DNA from: Coturnix japonica
Taxonomy: Eukaryota > Chordata > Aves > Galliformes > Phasianidae
Assembly: GCF_001577835.2 (NCBI RefSeq)
Contig: NC_029528.1
Coordinates: 1,054,001 to 1,118,000, forward strand
Direction: 5' to 3'
DNA: 64,000 nucleotides
The translations under genes and the position numbers were made by a program. The notes under the pieces were generated by a model. It was given only the letters and a program-made list of their open reading frames with translations. It did no database searches and had not been told where the DNA came from. Below, piece by piece: positions 37,091 through 57,100 of this stretch (its first letter is position 1; the number at the start of each line of letters is the position of its first letter).

Positions 37091-40000
37091 GGGGCTCGAG
37101 TTCACCGTGTGCTGCTTCCACCAGCACAGCTGCCACAATATCAGCCGTGGTTTGTAGGGAGCTGTGTGCTGTACGGACACCGCCGTGGGGCCGCCAGGTT
37201 GGACGGTACCAGTGGCGGCAGAGGGAATAACAACAGATCTCTAACTAACACATAGAACTCAGTGTGAGGATAACCATCTCGCTGTTGCTGTTACAGATCC
37301 TGGTATCTGCATGGTGGTTTCCAGGGCACTGTTCGCCCAGTGAGTGCTGTGTGAGGGCTGGGGAATCACTGAGCTCCAGCATGTTCCACAATGTCGGTGC
37401 TGGGGGCATCGCTGCAGGGCCGTGCTGATGCAGCGAGGGCTGCCCTGTATAACACAGCTATGGAGAGAGGAGCAGTGAGCAGCATGGTGGGTGGGGGATG
37501 GTGCTCCTCACTGCACAAACAACAGCCAGGGTCGCAGTGTAGCATGGAGTCAGCTCTGTCAGACTGCACGGAGGAAGAGTGGAGTGCTGGACCAAGATGG
37601 GACAACAGCAGAGGGGATGGACGGGGAAGCGGCACAGTGTGTCTGATGCACCCTGACACTGATGCAATTCAGATGCTTTGTGAACGTTGTGGAACTTAAT
37701 GTTTGGGAATGTATTAAGTTCTGAGATAAAATGTGCTTAAAATACAGAAACCCAATGCGTCAAAAACAGGATGTTTCCAATTTCCCAATCTTTTATTTAC
37801 ATCTCTGCTCTTTGTTTTAACGATACAGAAAACACATGGTAGAGAAACTCAGTGTTTAAAGCGGGAAGGATTCCTGCCCCAGAGACAGCTCGCAGTGCCT
37901 GTCATTCCTCGCAGCCGCTGGGTGACACCACTTTGGCAGCTGCACGTGGGCTGGGAATTGCATCATGGTGCTAATGACAGAATAATAATGAAGTGTTTCA
38001 CCTCCGACGTCCTTGAGCTCACGGGGAAGGGCCGATGCATAAAACAATCCTGCCGTTCTGTGTGGTGGATATCACACATCACGTACTCTAGAACCAGAAT
38101 ATCACTGTGTTTCCTGTTTTTTTTTACTTTCATTTTCAAATCGAGCCAAGCTGCCAGCACAGTGCTGGGGCAATGACAGACTGGCGTCACCGGGCAGTGG
38201 GCATTGAGGGACAGATACACGCCTCGAGGCGTTCAGCGACTCCGGCTGCTCCTCCGTGCAGCTGAGGCTGCTGGCCCTGGGACACCGCCAGCAGCGAGCA
38301 GCTGGAGCAGCAGAACTGCCTGCAAAGGGGGAGGGAGCTCCACAGCCCCAGACTGGGGGGGAAACGCATGTATCAGTTCGAAACCTGAGCTGCCAGTTTG
38401 TTGGGGTCTGAAATTGAAACGATTCTGTGGCCCTCCCCACTCTCCTTTTATTTTCTCAATGTTTTTCTTTTTAAAAAACTCGACTTCCAATTTAAAAGAA
38501 TGTGAAAACGCTGTAGTAAGTACTGCTAAGAATTAAGCAGTGTTTGGTGATGGCTGAAGGACACAGCTTGCTCTGAACTCTTGCAGTATGTATTCTTCAG
38601 CAAGGCTTTGTTATTTCTTACCTGATGAAGACTGTTCTGCAGTGCATTTCAAGATGGAAGGGCAAAGCAGTGGCAGGATAACACCTCATTGGCTTTTTCC
38701 TACAGTTGTTCAATGCTTGACTTATGAACAATAAGCATGACTTAAATTCAGGAGAGCTGAAAAGAGAATAAGCCAAAAAGTGCTGTTGAAAGCGCTGTCT
38801 GACTCCTCTAAAATAGATGTCGGTTATTCCAAGAACAAAACATCTCAGAAATCCTTAGACTTTTGAAGGTAATGTTAACAAAACAGCAAAACCATGTCAG
38901 TTTCATAACCAGGTGATTGACTTTCTCTTGGGAACTTCACAGATAAAGCCCTGCCTGGCAGATTAAACACCCTCCTTTTTTCCTGTTATCTCTGTGCTAA
39001 GCAGCAGTGCTTACGAACTGCAGATCTGCCACTGCGGAGCATCTGGGTGTAAATCCAGTGTTTTCAGGCTTTGTTTACAGTGGCATATCTTGCAATTCAT
39101 TAACAAAAGCTAATTGGGAAAATGCACATGGGTTTAAAATAAGCTCTCGCTGATATCTGCCACAGGCTATTCTTTGGTCTGCTGTAAATAGCCACTGCAT
39201 GTCATCTAACGTATGGTTCATAGTGCTATTCTGGGATATCCAGATACACATGGGCTTTGCGATCTCCTGAACTGGGAGTAGCTGCAGTATCGTGTTGCCA
39301 TGAACTCTAATATGAATCATACTGCATGTCATGCACTTCTCAGAAAATCTTAACTCTCTACCCTACAAAAAGTTACCCTGGGACCATTTTCCCCAGTGCA
39401 GTTTTCTCAAGAATCTGCAGTGAAATAGATGTTGAAAAGATCATTTTCCCTCCTATAAGGATTTCCACAGTTTCCCTTCAAGCTTAGCAGATAATCGGAT
39501 TTCACGTGCTTAGTAATTAAGCTACTGTGTGTATTGAAGTATCAGAGTGAGGTTATTGCCCACCAAACCTCAAGCAATCAACTGAAAATGTCCCAAAGAA
39601 GCATAAGAGAAGCAAATAGGAAAAAAAGACCAGAAATGGACACAAATAATAATGGAAAGTGGTGGGCATTATAGCAACAACACCACATAAGTCTAAAGAA
39701 TACGAGTGTTTCCTGAGGCAATTATTTGCTCCCAGATGTTGCCTGCTAAGCAGATATCACTGTATAATTAAGGCTAGGTTGGAGCTTTGCATGTATTTCT
39801 TAACACTAGAAATGTGTACATGGGGGCAGCCTGTATCACAGCATTACAGATGGAGACTGACCTTACGCTGTGAAATGAACACAAGAGGCGATGCGGTCAC
39901 TGCCCATCAATATATTGGAGATGGAAAATTATTAATTTGAAGAACAGCTGACAATAGCAGATGGACCAACAGATCACTAGCAAATTTAACTCAGAAATTA

Positions 40001-42540
40001 TCTTCTTCCATAGAAGATACACACGCCTCTGTGCTTGGGCTGCCCACAAAGCAGGGGCTTGGCCACGTGGGCTCCCCACTGACACATGAAGGACAGTGGC
40101 TGGGCACAAGCTCAGCCCCTAATTCTCCATGAAGACCTTCAACAAGCTGGACTCAAAGTTCCCTAATTCATGTCTCACCCAGACACCAGCCCTTCCCTTC
40201 CTGCCATTCCAGCTCCCTCGCATGCTACGGCTTTTTTTCGGAGTTCCCAGGAAAGAAAAACATCTGAATTTGCTGTATATCAAACACATTCCAGTGATAG
40301 ATTTAATGACGTCAGCTTCCACAAACTGCCCAGATGACGTCCCTGCTACGTCGACGTGCTTCACGCTCCATTGGGAGCCATTTTGGGTCTGTTGACACAC
40401 AAAGATACTTCGTGTTCACTGAAATATGAGCTGAGGGTCTAAAAATATGGCACCATGCTATAGGCTGGAGCAGCCCCACTGCTCATGCTTACAGAGGTGC
40501 TGTGAGGACAAAACTTCCCCACAGCAATACTGCACTGGCTCAGGGAAAGGAGTGAGCCACAAGTCCCACACAGAACAGATTGGGAGCATGAGGAACATAG
40601 AAAACGTATTGAAAATGGCAAGTGCCCAATATCCACTGGGTTACAGAAGTTTCTAAATGGGAATACTGTCTTTTTCTGCTTTAAGTACTTTATCTGAATG
40701 AAGCCAGTACTTCCTCCTGTTCAAATCTACAGTTAAAATCAGAAAACAAGCTCATGTAAGAGCCTTGTAACAAGAAAGCCATTTTTGATTTTTAATTTCA
40801 GTGGGAAGTGTGGCAGCACTTCCATTTAGATGACAGATTCTTGTGGCGCATTACTCCTTCCAGTGTATCCTTACAATAGCAGACCCAATGAAAACTAACT
40901 TGATTGGAGGCTTGTTAGGAGAGATCTCTGATGCCATGAAAAGGCAGCTCAGTTTCTGTGCCACAGAAGCTTCAGCACCATCCCCAGCTTCTTCTCCTGT
41001 AGAGAGGAGCACATTTTGGAAAGTAATTTCCCTGATGAGTGATACTGACACTTTAAATAGCAACTCAGTGTGCAAAGGCAGAATCCATGGTCACAGTCAG
41101 TTCATTGAGCAGCAGGGAACTGTCCCACTTGCCAGGAGCCGAGTGCTGTGCAATGACTCTGCACATTCAGTCTGGAGGGAGCTGGGTGTGTTAGTGGGTG
41201 CTGCGGTGGGTTCCCTCTGAGTGACAGGAATGACTCTGAAGCAGAGATTTCAGGCTCTAAAGGTCATAAATATTCTTTCAGGATCCTAGAACAGAAGGAT
41301 TTTTAGTGGATTGCTTTAGTAAGTAAAAGTTATCCATTTTTCCTGTGTAAGGAAAAGCCTGTATGTTCATTGAGTCTTCTGGTGTATGACACCAGAAACC
41401 TTGTTGTACTGGCAAACTTATGGAACTATAGTTTTGCTGCAGCAACACAAGGAAAGATCCACAGCACAGTGCCAGGAGCAGCCCATGTTGTTAAGCAGAG
41501 AGCAGATAGTGCTATTAGTGTGCAATACACTCCAAGATTTTAAGTGATAGTGAAATAAAAAACGACTGGGCATTTATTATAAAGCATGGATTATTAAAAA
41601 TAGCTCAGTCCTAAAATAGGAAATGCTTCTGTCAGACTTTCTCCATTAAAAGTGAGATGCCAGACACGAAGGTTCCAGTACTGAGTCCAAACTCTACCAC
41701 ATTCATAATGTACCAGAGATAATACCGACATTGTAGCCACTACTAACCTACTAAGAATCCATAAGATCTCATGCACTCAGATACATGTAGAAGTATAGTG
41801 GAATATCTGCTTATTGTCCACTAGTTGCCTCTGTGACGGGGCATTTCAGAGTAATACTGAGAACAGCTGGATAGAAAGTACTGCCAGCAGGATTAATACA
41901 TAGCCAGCATTAAAAAGTGTATTTTCTTGAGGTTTTTGTAATGAGATTTAAGATATTTTAAATGAGATAGCAATGGCTTTTGATACGGCAAACAGATGAA
42001 GCCACACTGCTTTCCTGTGCTCAGTGTGAGGGCAACTGTACTGGTGCCAGCAGCAGCGCTGCCTGTGCTGTCATTAGGCTGCTGCCTCCTTCTGTCCTTT
42101 GACCTCTCCTGCCCCACAGCCTGCGAGGTGATGGAGGGCTGAGAACACGAGGAGCTGCTGGCATCCATGGGGATCTTCGGGTCTCGGGCTTAGTGACATG
42201 GAGGAATGGATTTGCCTTTGGATTCCTGTGTTTATCTGAACTGTGTCTCCTCACGATCCAGCACAGAACGCGTTGGGTCCCTCAGTGCCTGCAAAGCTGG
42301 TGATGGTCCGTGGGTTACTGAGCACAATGTACCTGTAGCAGAAACGAGCCTTTCAGCTACTGAGGAGTTATACCTTACTGATAGTGTGGGGCAAATAAAG
42401 CATTAAAGCTAACAGGGCAGTGGATGGCTGCAGCACTGGAGGAGTGCTTCCTGACTGGAATCCGGCCCTTCCCAGCGCTTCTTTGTAGCGTTCGAAGAGA
42501 CATCCTGCCCTCCGTGCTGCTGTGAGGCTGCAGAGCTGGT
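37091..42540. other. HSPA4-ZCCHC10 divergent intergenic region
   Basis: About 5.5 kb between two divergent promoters. All open frames are short and resemble no family I know. No CR1 copy or tandem array of note is visible. Composition is GC-richer at 37.3-37.7 kb and 38.2-38.4 kb and AT-rich elsewhere. Confidence 0.55.
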
Positions 42541-42730
42541 TGCGTTAGTTTATTCACTTCGACGAGTTAAAGCGAAGCTCCTCGAACGCGCCGTCCCGCT
42601 CCGCACCCGCCGCCTCCAACGGCCGCACCAACGTCCCGCGCCCATCGCCGCCATAGCAACGGCGGAGCAGAAGAGACGGGCCGCGTAGCGCGCCTCCGTG
42701 CTGCAGGGCGCCCCTGTGCTCTGTGGAGGA

Positions 42731-42764
42731 CTTCCTTCCTTCCTTCCTTCCTTCCTTCCTTCCT
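42731..42764. repeat. (CTTC)n microsatellite in the ZCCHC10 promoter
   Basis: About eight uninterrupted CTTC units, a perfect polypyrimidine-polypurine tract ending roughly 80 bases before the ZCCHC10 start codon. It may be within the 5' leader or the core promoter. Confidence 0.9.
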
Positions 42765-42846
42765 CTCCGTGCGGCCGCTCCTCCCCCTGGTTGTGCAGCA
42801 TTAGCCCGGCATGCAGCGCGGCGCGCCTCACTTCCCGGCCGCGAAG

Positions 42847-50720
<7,874 letters not shown>

Positions 50721-52120
50721 TGTGTTACAGCAAAGAACTGTTATTGAGTGAATTATAGAGGTTTTGAGCACATGGTTGCCAAATGGTTTAACTGGTCAAC
50801 ATTTCTACTGCTAAAACTTTCTAAATGTTCTGTGTAGTTCATAGGACATGAAAGATAGCAAATGGCACGTGAAACTTACTGAAAGAGTATTTTTGAGGTT
50901 TATCATTTTATGGGAGATCTTACTTTTTTTAGTTTAGATGTCTATCATCAGATTTGTTTCTATGAGCTAAGGCCCAGTAACCTGGATGTTTACATGCTGG
51001 AAAGCAAAATCTTTTTATTGCAGATCATGCCGTGCATCGTATACTACTAGTCTGTTTATGGCAACTTCACTTACATTTAGAAAATCCTCTGAACTATTAG
51101 AAGCAACTGCAGCACTGCTGCCTGTAGTGCACTGTCACTGTTGAAATGGAACTCGTGGTGTTGCACACAGAGGACCTTCCATCTCACTGCTAACTAATAT
51201 GTGCCGCTGAGCTTTTTTTCTGGTGGCTTTCCCTGATGCTTCCAGGTTGAGTCTTAATTGCAACATAAACCTTTCAACAGCGTTCATTTGTTAATGATGA
51301 ATATACTACTTGTACTGTACAGAGGCTTTGCCTGTTTCCACAGTCCTTGTATTTGTAGTACTTTTCCAAGATGGTGTCTCTTGCAGCAATGGCCGTGTAA
51401 GAAAGAGGAGCAGTGCACGATGGAAGGATTGACTGATGCTGCGTAGGAGTTTCATCTTTGTGCCTTTTTTTTGTAAACCACATGTATCCTATTGAAAGAA
51501 GGGCTTGAATAGGTGTGTTTCAGAACTATTAGCTTTCAATATAGAATAGTCAGTAAAAATGGTAGTAGCAAACAAAAATGGCACTATTTTTCAGAGAGAG
51601 GAAGGCTGTTTTCACTGACCTATCAGTGAGGAGCCGTCTTTAAATGGAATTCCCAAAGGAGGGAGTTTCCCTTTTGATATTTTTGCAAAAAAAACTCAGA
51701 AGTTGTGTAATGTAAGACTACCAGTCTGTGTTGTTGGCATGTGGTGACTGGCGTTATGGTCTGCAGTATGATCAGTCCATTGTCTGTGTGAGTGCATACG
51801 AATCTGAAAATCTGCAATGAGGGATGCAAACCAATGCAAAGAAGTGTACTTTGTACAAGTATACTAAGTGTACTGCAGAACAATTACTGCCAGTTACAGA
51901 GTGAAACTTTGGTGTTCTTCTGGTGGGCTTGACCAGTCAGCATTCACCTTCTGATTTGTGATGTTGTCTCCTGCGTTTCTTATTGTTGGAGTTCCCTTTT
52001 TTTGGGGGGAGGGGACATCACACGTGGAAGAATTCTTAAATATCTTTGTTTAGGTAAAATATAATAACTAAACTATTTTTTATATTTTTATGGAGAATGT
52101 AGTGTGTAGTATTACTTTTG

Positions 52121-52126
52121 AATAAA
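52121..52126 (+). terminator. ZCCHC10: ZCCHC10 poly(A) signal, proximal
   Basis: AATAAA followed within about 35 bases by a GT-rich element (TATATATGTTGTGTG), the usual downstream partner. Confidence 0.6.
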
Positions 52127-52217
52127 CTGTGCTTCTATTTAAATGTTTGAAAATATATATGTTGTGTGTTTTAGTCTGTAATCATTACTGTGTTTTACAG
52201 AACGCCGCAGACCTGTA

Positions 52218-52223
52218 AATAAA
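52218..52223 (+). terminator. ZCCHC10: ZCCHC10 poly(A) signal, distal
   Basis: Second AATAAA, 97 bases further on, embedded in ATAAAATGACC. Either or both may be used. Confidence 0.45.
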
Positions 52224-52240
52224 ATGACCAGAAAATTGTT

Positions 52241-53490
52241 TGAAGTCTTCCTTAGTGAATGTACTATTTAATGGGAAAAAGTTAATGAATTATTAAATGG
52301 TGTTTTCTAGGCTCACGCTTAATGGCAGTCAAAATGTGCTACAGTAGTAAAGTGTGGAAGAGGTGGTGGTGCTGGGAGGGGGGAAAGGCATTTAAGAGTT
52401 GTATTCTTAGAGATGACCCTAATCCCAGCCCTGTGACAGCTCTGGCAAGCTGTGATGACTGAAGCAGGTTGTTAGGAAGCTTGCAGCCCTGACTTCTGCT
52501 GTAAGGGCACAGCGGGAATGGGGCACTGCTGGAAGAGGGATGTGATGCCCATTTTCATGGAGATCATGTGCAGGGGATGAAGGTTTTCATTTTGGGTGGC
52601 ACTGAGGAGCTGAGTTACAGTAGCAGCACTTTGGATGGAAGGGGGACTGTGATGAGGAGCAGCAGTTAATTAGGAGGGAGGGGACAAGGGATCAAGTCTG
52701 AATTACCTTTGCCACCCTATTAAGACCTTGTTGTATGTTTGTTTCTGTAATCTGTAGTGCTGCTAGTATTTGTGTAGGTGGTTCATCAGAAGCGTATTGA
52801 TAATCCTCATTAACTCATCTCTGCCAAGAAAGGAAAGTTGATGATTGTCAAACAGCTTAAGTGCTAAAGCAAGTTACTAAGTTCAGGGGGTTGGTCTCTT
52901 CTTACTTCTATTTACAGTGTAGCCAGCTAAATTGGGTCCATTCATAAAGGCAAAAGGAAATCCTTGTGTATGTTAGGTTCTGTTAGCAGGAGGTATGAAA
53001 AGGTATCGTAATTACAGATAATAAGGAAACTTTAATTTCTAGTCCGCTGGACTCTGAGATGTCTGACTGCTTTAACTGCACATCAGATACTGCCTTGAGC
53101 TGATAGAGTCCCAGACCAGCCCTAAAGCCATCTGCTCTCACGTTGGATACTTACTTTGAAGTACAACGTTTTATTTTTGTGAATTAATGCTTTCATATCT
53201 TGTTTTACGGATTAAAACCCACCATTATGAAGAGCCTTCCTTACCAGTTCACCTTTCAACATCGCATCCCGATCCCTTGTCCTAAGACGCCTCCATTCCA
53301 CTTCTATTCCACAGGTATTTCTTTAATTCCTGTCTTTCAGAACTCAGGTTAAGTACAAAGAGGCATTAATTCAAAGCAAACAAATCCCCTCCTTTGAAAT
53401 TATTTACTGAGCAGGTCCATTTTTACATGAGGGTTGTGTATCTTGGAACAGCTCACGTGTAAGTGCTGCTGACAATTGCTGTACTCCAGG
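52241..53490. other. ZCCHC10-AFF4 intergenic spacer
   Basis: Some 1.2 kb between the ZCCHC10 3' end and the next CpG island. No coding frame, named repeat or tandem array is visible. Confidence 0.55.
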
Positions 53491-53590
53491 TGGCTGTTGT
53501 TCCCTGCTCTCAGTGCCCGGTGCCGGCTGGTCGCAGTTCCATGGCCGCCATGTTACACCCCGCCCTTCAGCCCCGCTCCGGGGCGCGCCG

Positions 53591-53620
53591 CGTGGCGTAA
53601 CGTGACGTAACGTGACGTAA
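53591..53620 (+). promoter_or_regulatory. Triple CRE-like decamer array
   Basis: Three tandem ten-base units: CGTGGCGTAA, CGTGACGTAA and CGTGACGTAA. The last two each contain TGACGTAA, a CREB/ATF-type site. The spacing of one helical turn places the sites on one face of the DNA. Confidence 0.7.
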
Positions 53621-53876
53621 CGCCGCCCGGCGTGGTCACGTGCCTTCGCAGTTCCCCCCCCCAACCGTCGGTGGGTCACGTGAGCGGCGCGGGGCTGCGG
53701 CGGCGCGGGGGCTGCCGGGAAGCGCGAGTGCCCGGCTGCGGGAGGAGCCGCGGCCCGGCCGGACGGGCACAGGGCGCGGGGCGCACACAGGGCGGCAGCA
53801 GCCGGGCCCAGCGCCGCCCATCCGACGTTCGTCAGCCCACCCGGACCTCGTCTCGCCGCCAGCCCCGGACCCCGCG

Positions 53877-53924
53877 ATGGAGCGGCGGGAGCCCTGGGGA
53901 GCCGCCGTCGCCTCCCGCCTGTGA
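53877..53924 (+). CDS. Upstream ORF in the AFF4 leader
   Basis: ATG with G at +4 opens a 15-codon frame, MERREPWGAAVASRL, then TGA. It lies within the predicted leader exon. A second, four-codon frame starts at 54071. If in the mRNA, both would tend to limit translation of the main frame. Confidence 0.35.
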   Translation: MERREPWGAAVASRL

Positions 53925-54010
53925 GCCGTTCCTCCCGCCCCGGGCCTCGTCCTGCGCCGGTCGAGCCGGGCCTGCCCCTCACCCTGCGCTCCCTCGGGGC
54001 TCCTCGCACC

Positions 54011-54037
54011 CTCCTCCTCCTCCTCCTCCTCCTCCTC
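54011..54037. repeat. (CTC)n triplet repeat
   Basis: Nine CTC/CCT triplets in a row within the putative AFF4 leader exon. A pyrimidine tract in the RNA. Confidence 0.9.
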
Positions 54038-54102
54038 TCCGCCCGACGGGCCGGTGGCGGCAGCCAGGAAATGGTCCGGGCCTAGCGGAGCGGCCAACGG
54101 AG

Positions 54103-57100
54103 GTGAGACGCGGCCGGGGGTGGGGACGCGCCGGGCCGGGCAGCGCCTCCCGCGGGGATCGGAGCCCCGGCGGGCCGGGCCGGGATCCCGTCGTGGGCCC
54201 GACGCCCCGGGCGGCCCCTGCCCGGCGCTGCCCAACTCCCGGCCCCGCCGCCCCCAGCTGTGCCCGCCTCGGGCGGCCCCGGCCCCTCCGGCTCGGGGCG
54301 AGCGGGCACCGTGGGGCCGCGCCTCCATCCCCGGCCCTTCAGGGAGCGGAGCCCCGTGGGCCGTCGCTAAAATGTCCGCTGTGGATGCTGCCGGGCGCTC
54401 CCGGTGCTGATGGGGCCGCGCAGCCTCCGCTCCGGGCCCCCGGGGTTTAATCCTTTTTCTAATTCGACGTCAGCGCTTTGTTCCTTCCCCGTCGCTCTGT
54501 TTTCGGCACCGAGCGGCTCTGGGGAAGGGGCAGGGCCGGGGGCTGCGTGTGCTGCCGCGGTCGTGGCAGATCGCTGGGCGTAGGGATTGCCACGGGTCAG
54601 AAGGGGCTGCGGGTCGTTGTTGTGCCGGCACATCCTCCTGGTGTAGCTGTTATGTAAAGCATCGCCCGCGCTGAGGATCGCATTATGCTCTGTAATCAGG
54701 AGAGCTGTCACCTAACATTCCTGAACCCGGGTTGACAAGGTGGTTTTTTTCCTGTCAGCGCTGTTGGGCGCTTAGTGCGGAGCTCAGTGCTTGCAGTTGC
54801 TGACTGTTCTGTTTGCATCTTTAAACGGAAAAGTGGTAAACTTCATCACTTCCTTTCACCTGAGTGCTTACAGCCGTGCCTCAGGCTTGGTGTGCAATGC
54901 TGATACCCCAATGGGAGCAGTGCCTCCTGTGGGCCCCTCTCAGAGCCCATCTCCAGTGCACTCTAGTGATCATTTCCTTACGAAGGCAGTGACGGAGCCG
55001 TGTTCCCACTGATGTCAGTCAGCCCTCCCACTTGCCTCTTGTGAGCAGAGCAGGCACTTACTCAGCACTGACACTCTTGGAAATTAACTTGTTCTCCTCA
55101 AGTATCTGCCTTTATTTTCACCACGCTGCCGACTCTTCTTGTTACTGAACTCCTCAGAAGTGCTTCTCCAGCTCCTTGTCTTTCTTTAAAACTCCTGAAT
55201 TCTTCTGTGAGAGGGAGTGCTGTGCAGCCTGAGGCGTTATTGTGAAATAGGGCCCAGTCAAGTGATGGAAGGAGTGGCATTCGGTATCTCCTCTAATGAG
55301 GGATCCACCATTAAAAGCACAGTGCTGCTGTTGTGTCCTGTGCCACAGCAGGTGTGCGATGTACAGCCTTAGTCACATCGGTGCTGTGTGGGTATGGTAC
55401 GTGGGTTATACAACAGCTCGTGATGGGCATCGTGGAGTTCTTGCTATCAGTAGCAGGAAGGGAAACTTTCCCATTGGGCATTGTGAATGTTTTGGCTTTC
55501 TTAATATATCAATATTATCTTCTATGATTTCCCAATGGTGCTGTATTTGTTTCATAGCGCTGTACAAGAGCAAGTTCTCTGCTGAATGCTGTTCTTAGTC
55601 GTGAAAGAACACAGTAAAGTTCAGCTCTAGCTTCAAAAACGGATTAAAGTCTACTATTTTCTGTAAGCTTCTTCCTAGTTCTTGGTTACTGCTGTTCCCA
55701 AACGTTGTGAGATGGAATGGGAGCACCTGCCATTGGTTTTCTTCATCAGTTTTGTCCAGGAAGCCGCACAGCAACCAAACAGAAAAGAGATTATATTTGT
55801 GTGCTACACATTCTTCCCACTTATAATGATGTGAACTTGATAAAACTTCAGTGAAATATTTCTTGATTGTCTTTTTAGTGATGTGGAATGTGTTCTTCCC
55901 TGGTTATAACCCAACTATGTAATGAACGCATGCCACGTTTTTTTTTTTCTTTTTTATCTGCAAACACCATAGAGTTTGCATTGTTCAGGTTTGGTAAATA
56001 AATACTTTCAGCAGAAGTCTGTCCCGACCTCACAGTTGGTAGATAATAAGTTGGCAAACACACTTCAGTTCCTCCTTCCTTTTCTAGCTCCCAGCTGGTG
56101 CCAAGGGTGCTCTGCTGCACTTTGTTTTCCACAGTGGTCGCTCCTGGATGTTAGATGTGAATGAAGACACACAGCCTGTGTGCTGCTTGCTGAGAGAGCA
56201 GTGCCCTGTGTCTGTTGAAGTGATCGGGTGGTGGATGCAGGAGCCCAATGCTGTCTGTGCTTGTGAGAGTGGCCATAACTGCTCATCACCGCTCCAGTAC
56301 CTTTCTTTTACCTCCTGCTCATTCTCTTATTTGGAGAGTTCGTTGTGGTTGTTACTATTATTTTTCTTTGCTCTAGATCACCAGAAGGCTGTACAGGGGG
56401 CAGAAACAGCAGCAAGTGATATCCATGTTTGAGGCTGAACGTTAAGTGCTGAGAGGTGAAATGGGTGGCTGTCCTGCAGGCGGATTTGTCCTTGTTAGGA
56501 AATGGGGGAAGAGTGCTGGGATCTTCCTGGAGGCCACATTAATTGGCAGCAATGTGTTTGCGGAGCTGGGGGAAAGTTAGTGACACAGTGTCATGTGTGG
56601 GGTCTGAGGGTGTCAGAATAGGTTTGAGATTTTAGTGACTGTGAGGTTTATTCTCTGCTGCTGTAATTGCTGTCAGATGTGTGATTTCAGATTGTTACAC
56701 GAGTGTGCTTCGTTCTGTGGGCAGACTTCTCTGCTCTTGCTATAAGCTCACAGTTACCTTCAGACCGGGCCTGAGAAGTAATGAAACCCGAGTCTGCTGC
56801 CTCGCAGGTCGTTTGTTTTCAGTGCCTCTCTTGGAGTTTGTGTCATGGAACAGCTGATGTTGGTGCTGTTGTCTGCAAAGCAGGAAACCTCCAAGTTGTG
56901 AGGAGATGGAGGGGCCATAGCGTGAAGTGTCTGAAAACAAGTCAGGAAACTTTTAAGAGTTTGTGCTTTGGTAGAGCAGTGTTAGAGGTATGTAAAATAT
57001 ATTGCTGGATGTATTAGGAGAAGAAAATAAGAAATGGAATTGGTGGGACTGCAAAAGCAAAGATGAAATGACTTAATCTAGCAATTACTCTTCTCTTGCA

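Larger units (their letters stand above)
50721..52240 (+). other. ZCCHC10: ZCCHC10 3' UTR
   Basis: AT-rich sequence between the stop codon and two AATAAA hexamers at 52121-52126 and 52218-52223. There is no coding frame of note. The length of about 1.4-1.5 kb depends on which signal is used. Confidence 0.65.
53690..54102 (+). other. AFF4: Probable AFF4 non-coding exon 1
   Basis: A donor, GGAG then GTGAGAC, at 54103 ends a plausible leader exon inside the CpG island. Its start is uncertain. It contains a CTC triplet run at 54011-54037 and two short upstream ORFs. The AFF4 start exon ([20 protein letters not shown] in human) is not in the window, so coding begins beyond the right edge. AFF4 is the scaffold of the super elongation complex that recruits P-TEFb to RNA polymerase II. 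No AFF4 protein sequence is visible here, so the symbol is contextual. Confidence 0.5.
53490..54600. promoter_or_regulatory. AFF4: Large CpG island, probable AFF4 promoter
   Basis: The most CpG-dense stretch of the window. Upstream elements include a YY1-type motif on the minus strand (AACATGGCGGC, 53543-53553), three CRE-like decamers at 53591-53620 and CACGTG boxes in GTCACGTG at 53635-53642 and 53675-53682. Assignment to AFF4 rests on gene order: in human AFF4 follows ZCCHC10 in the same orientation. Confidence 0.65.

Noticed and set aside
53632-54450. 272-codon plus-strand and 230-codon minus-strand frames over the AFF4 island
   Set aside because: Both are Pro, Arg, Gly and Ala-rich readings of GC-rich DNA, where stop codons are rare by chance, and they run through the predicted splice donor.
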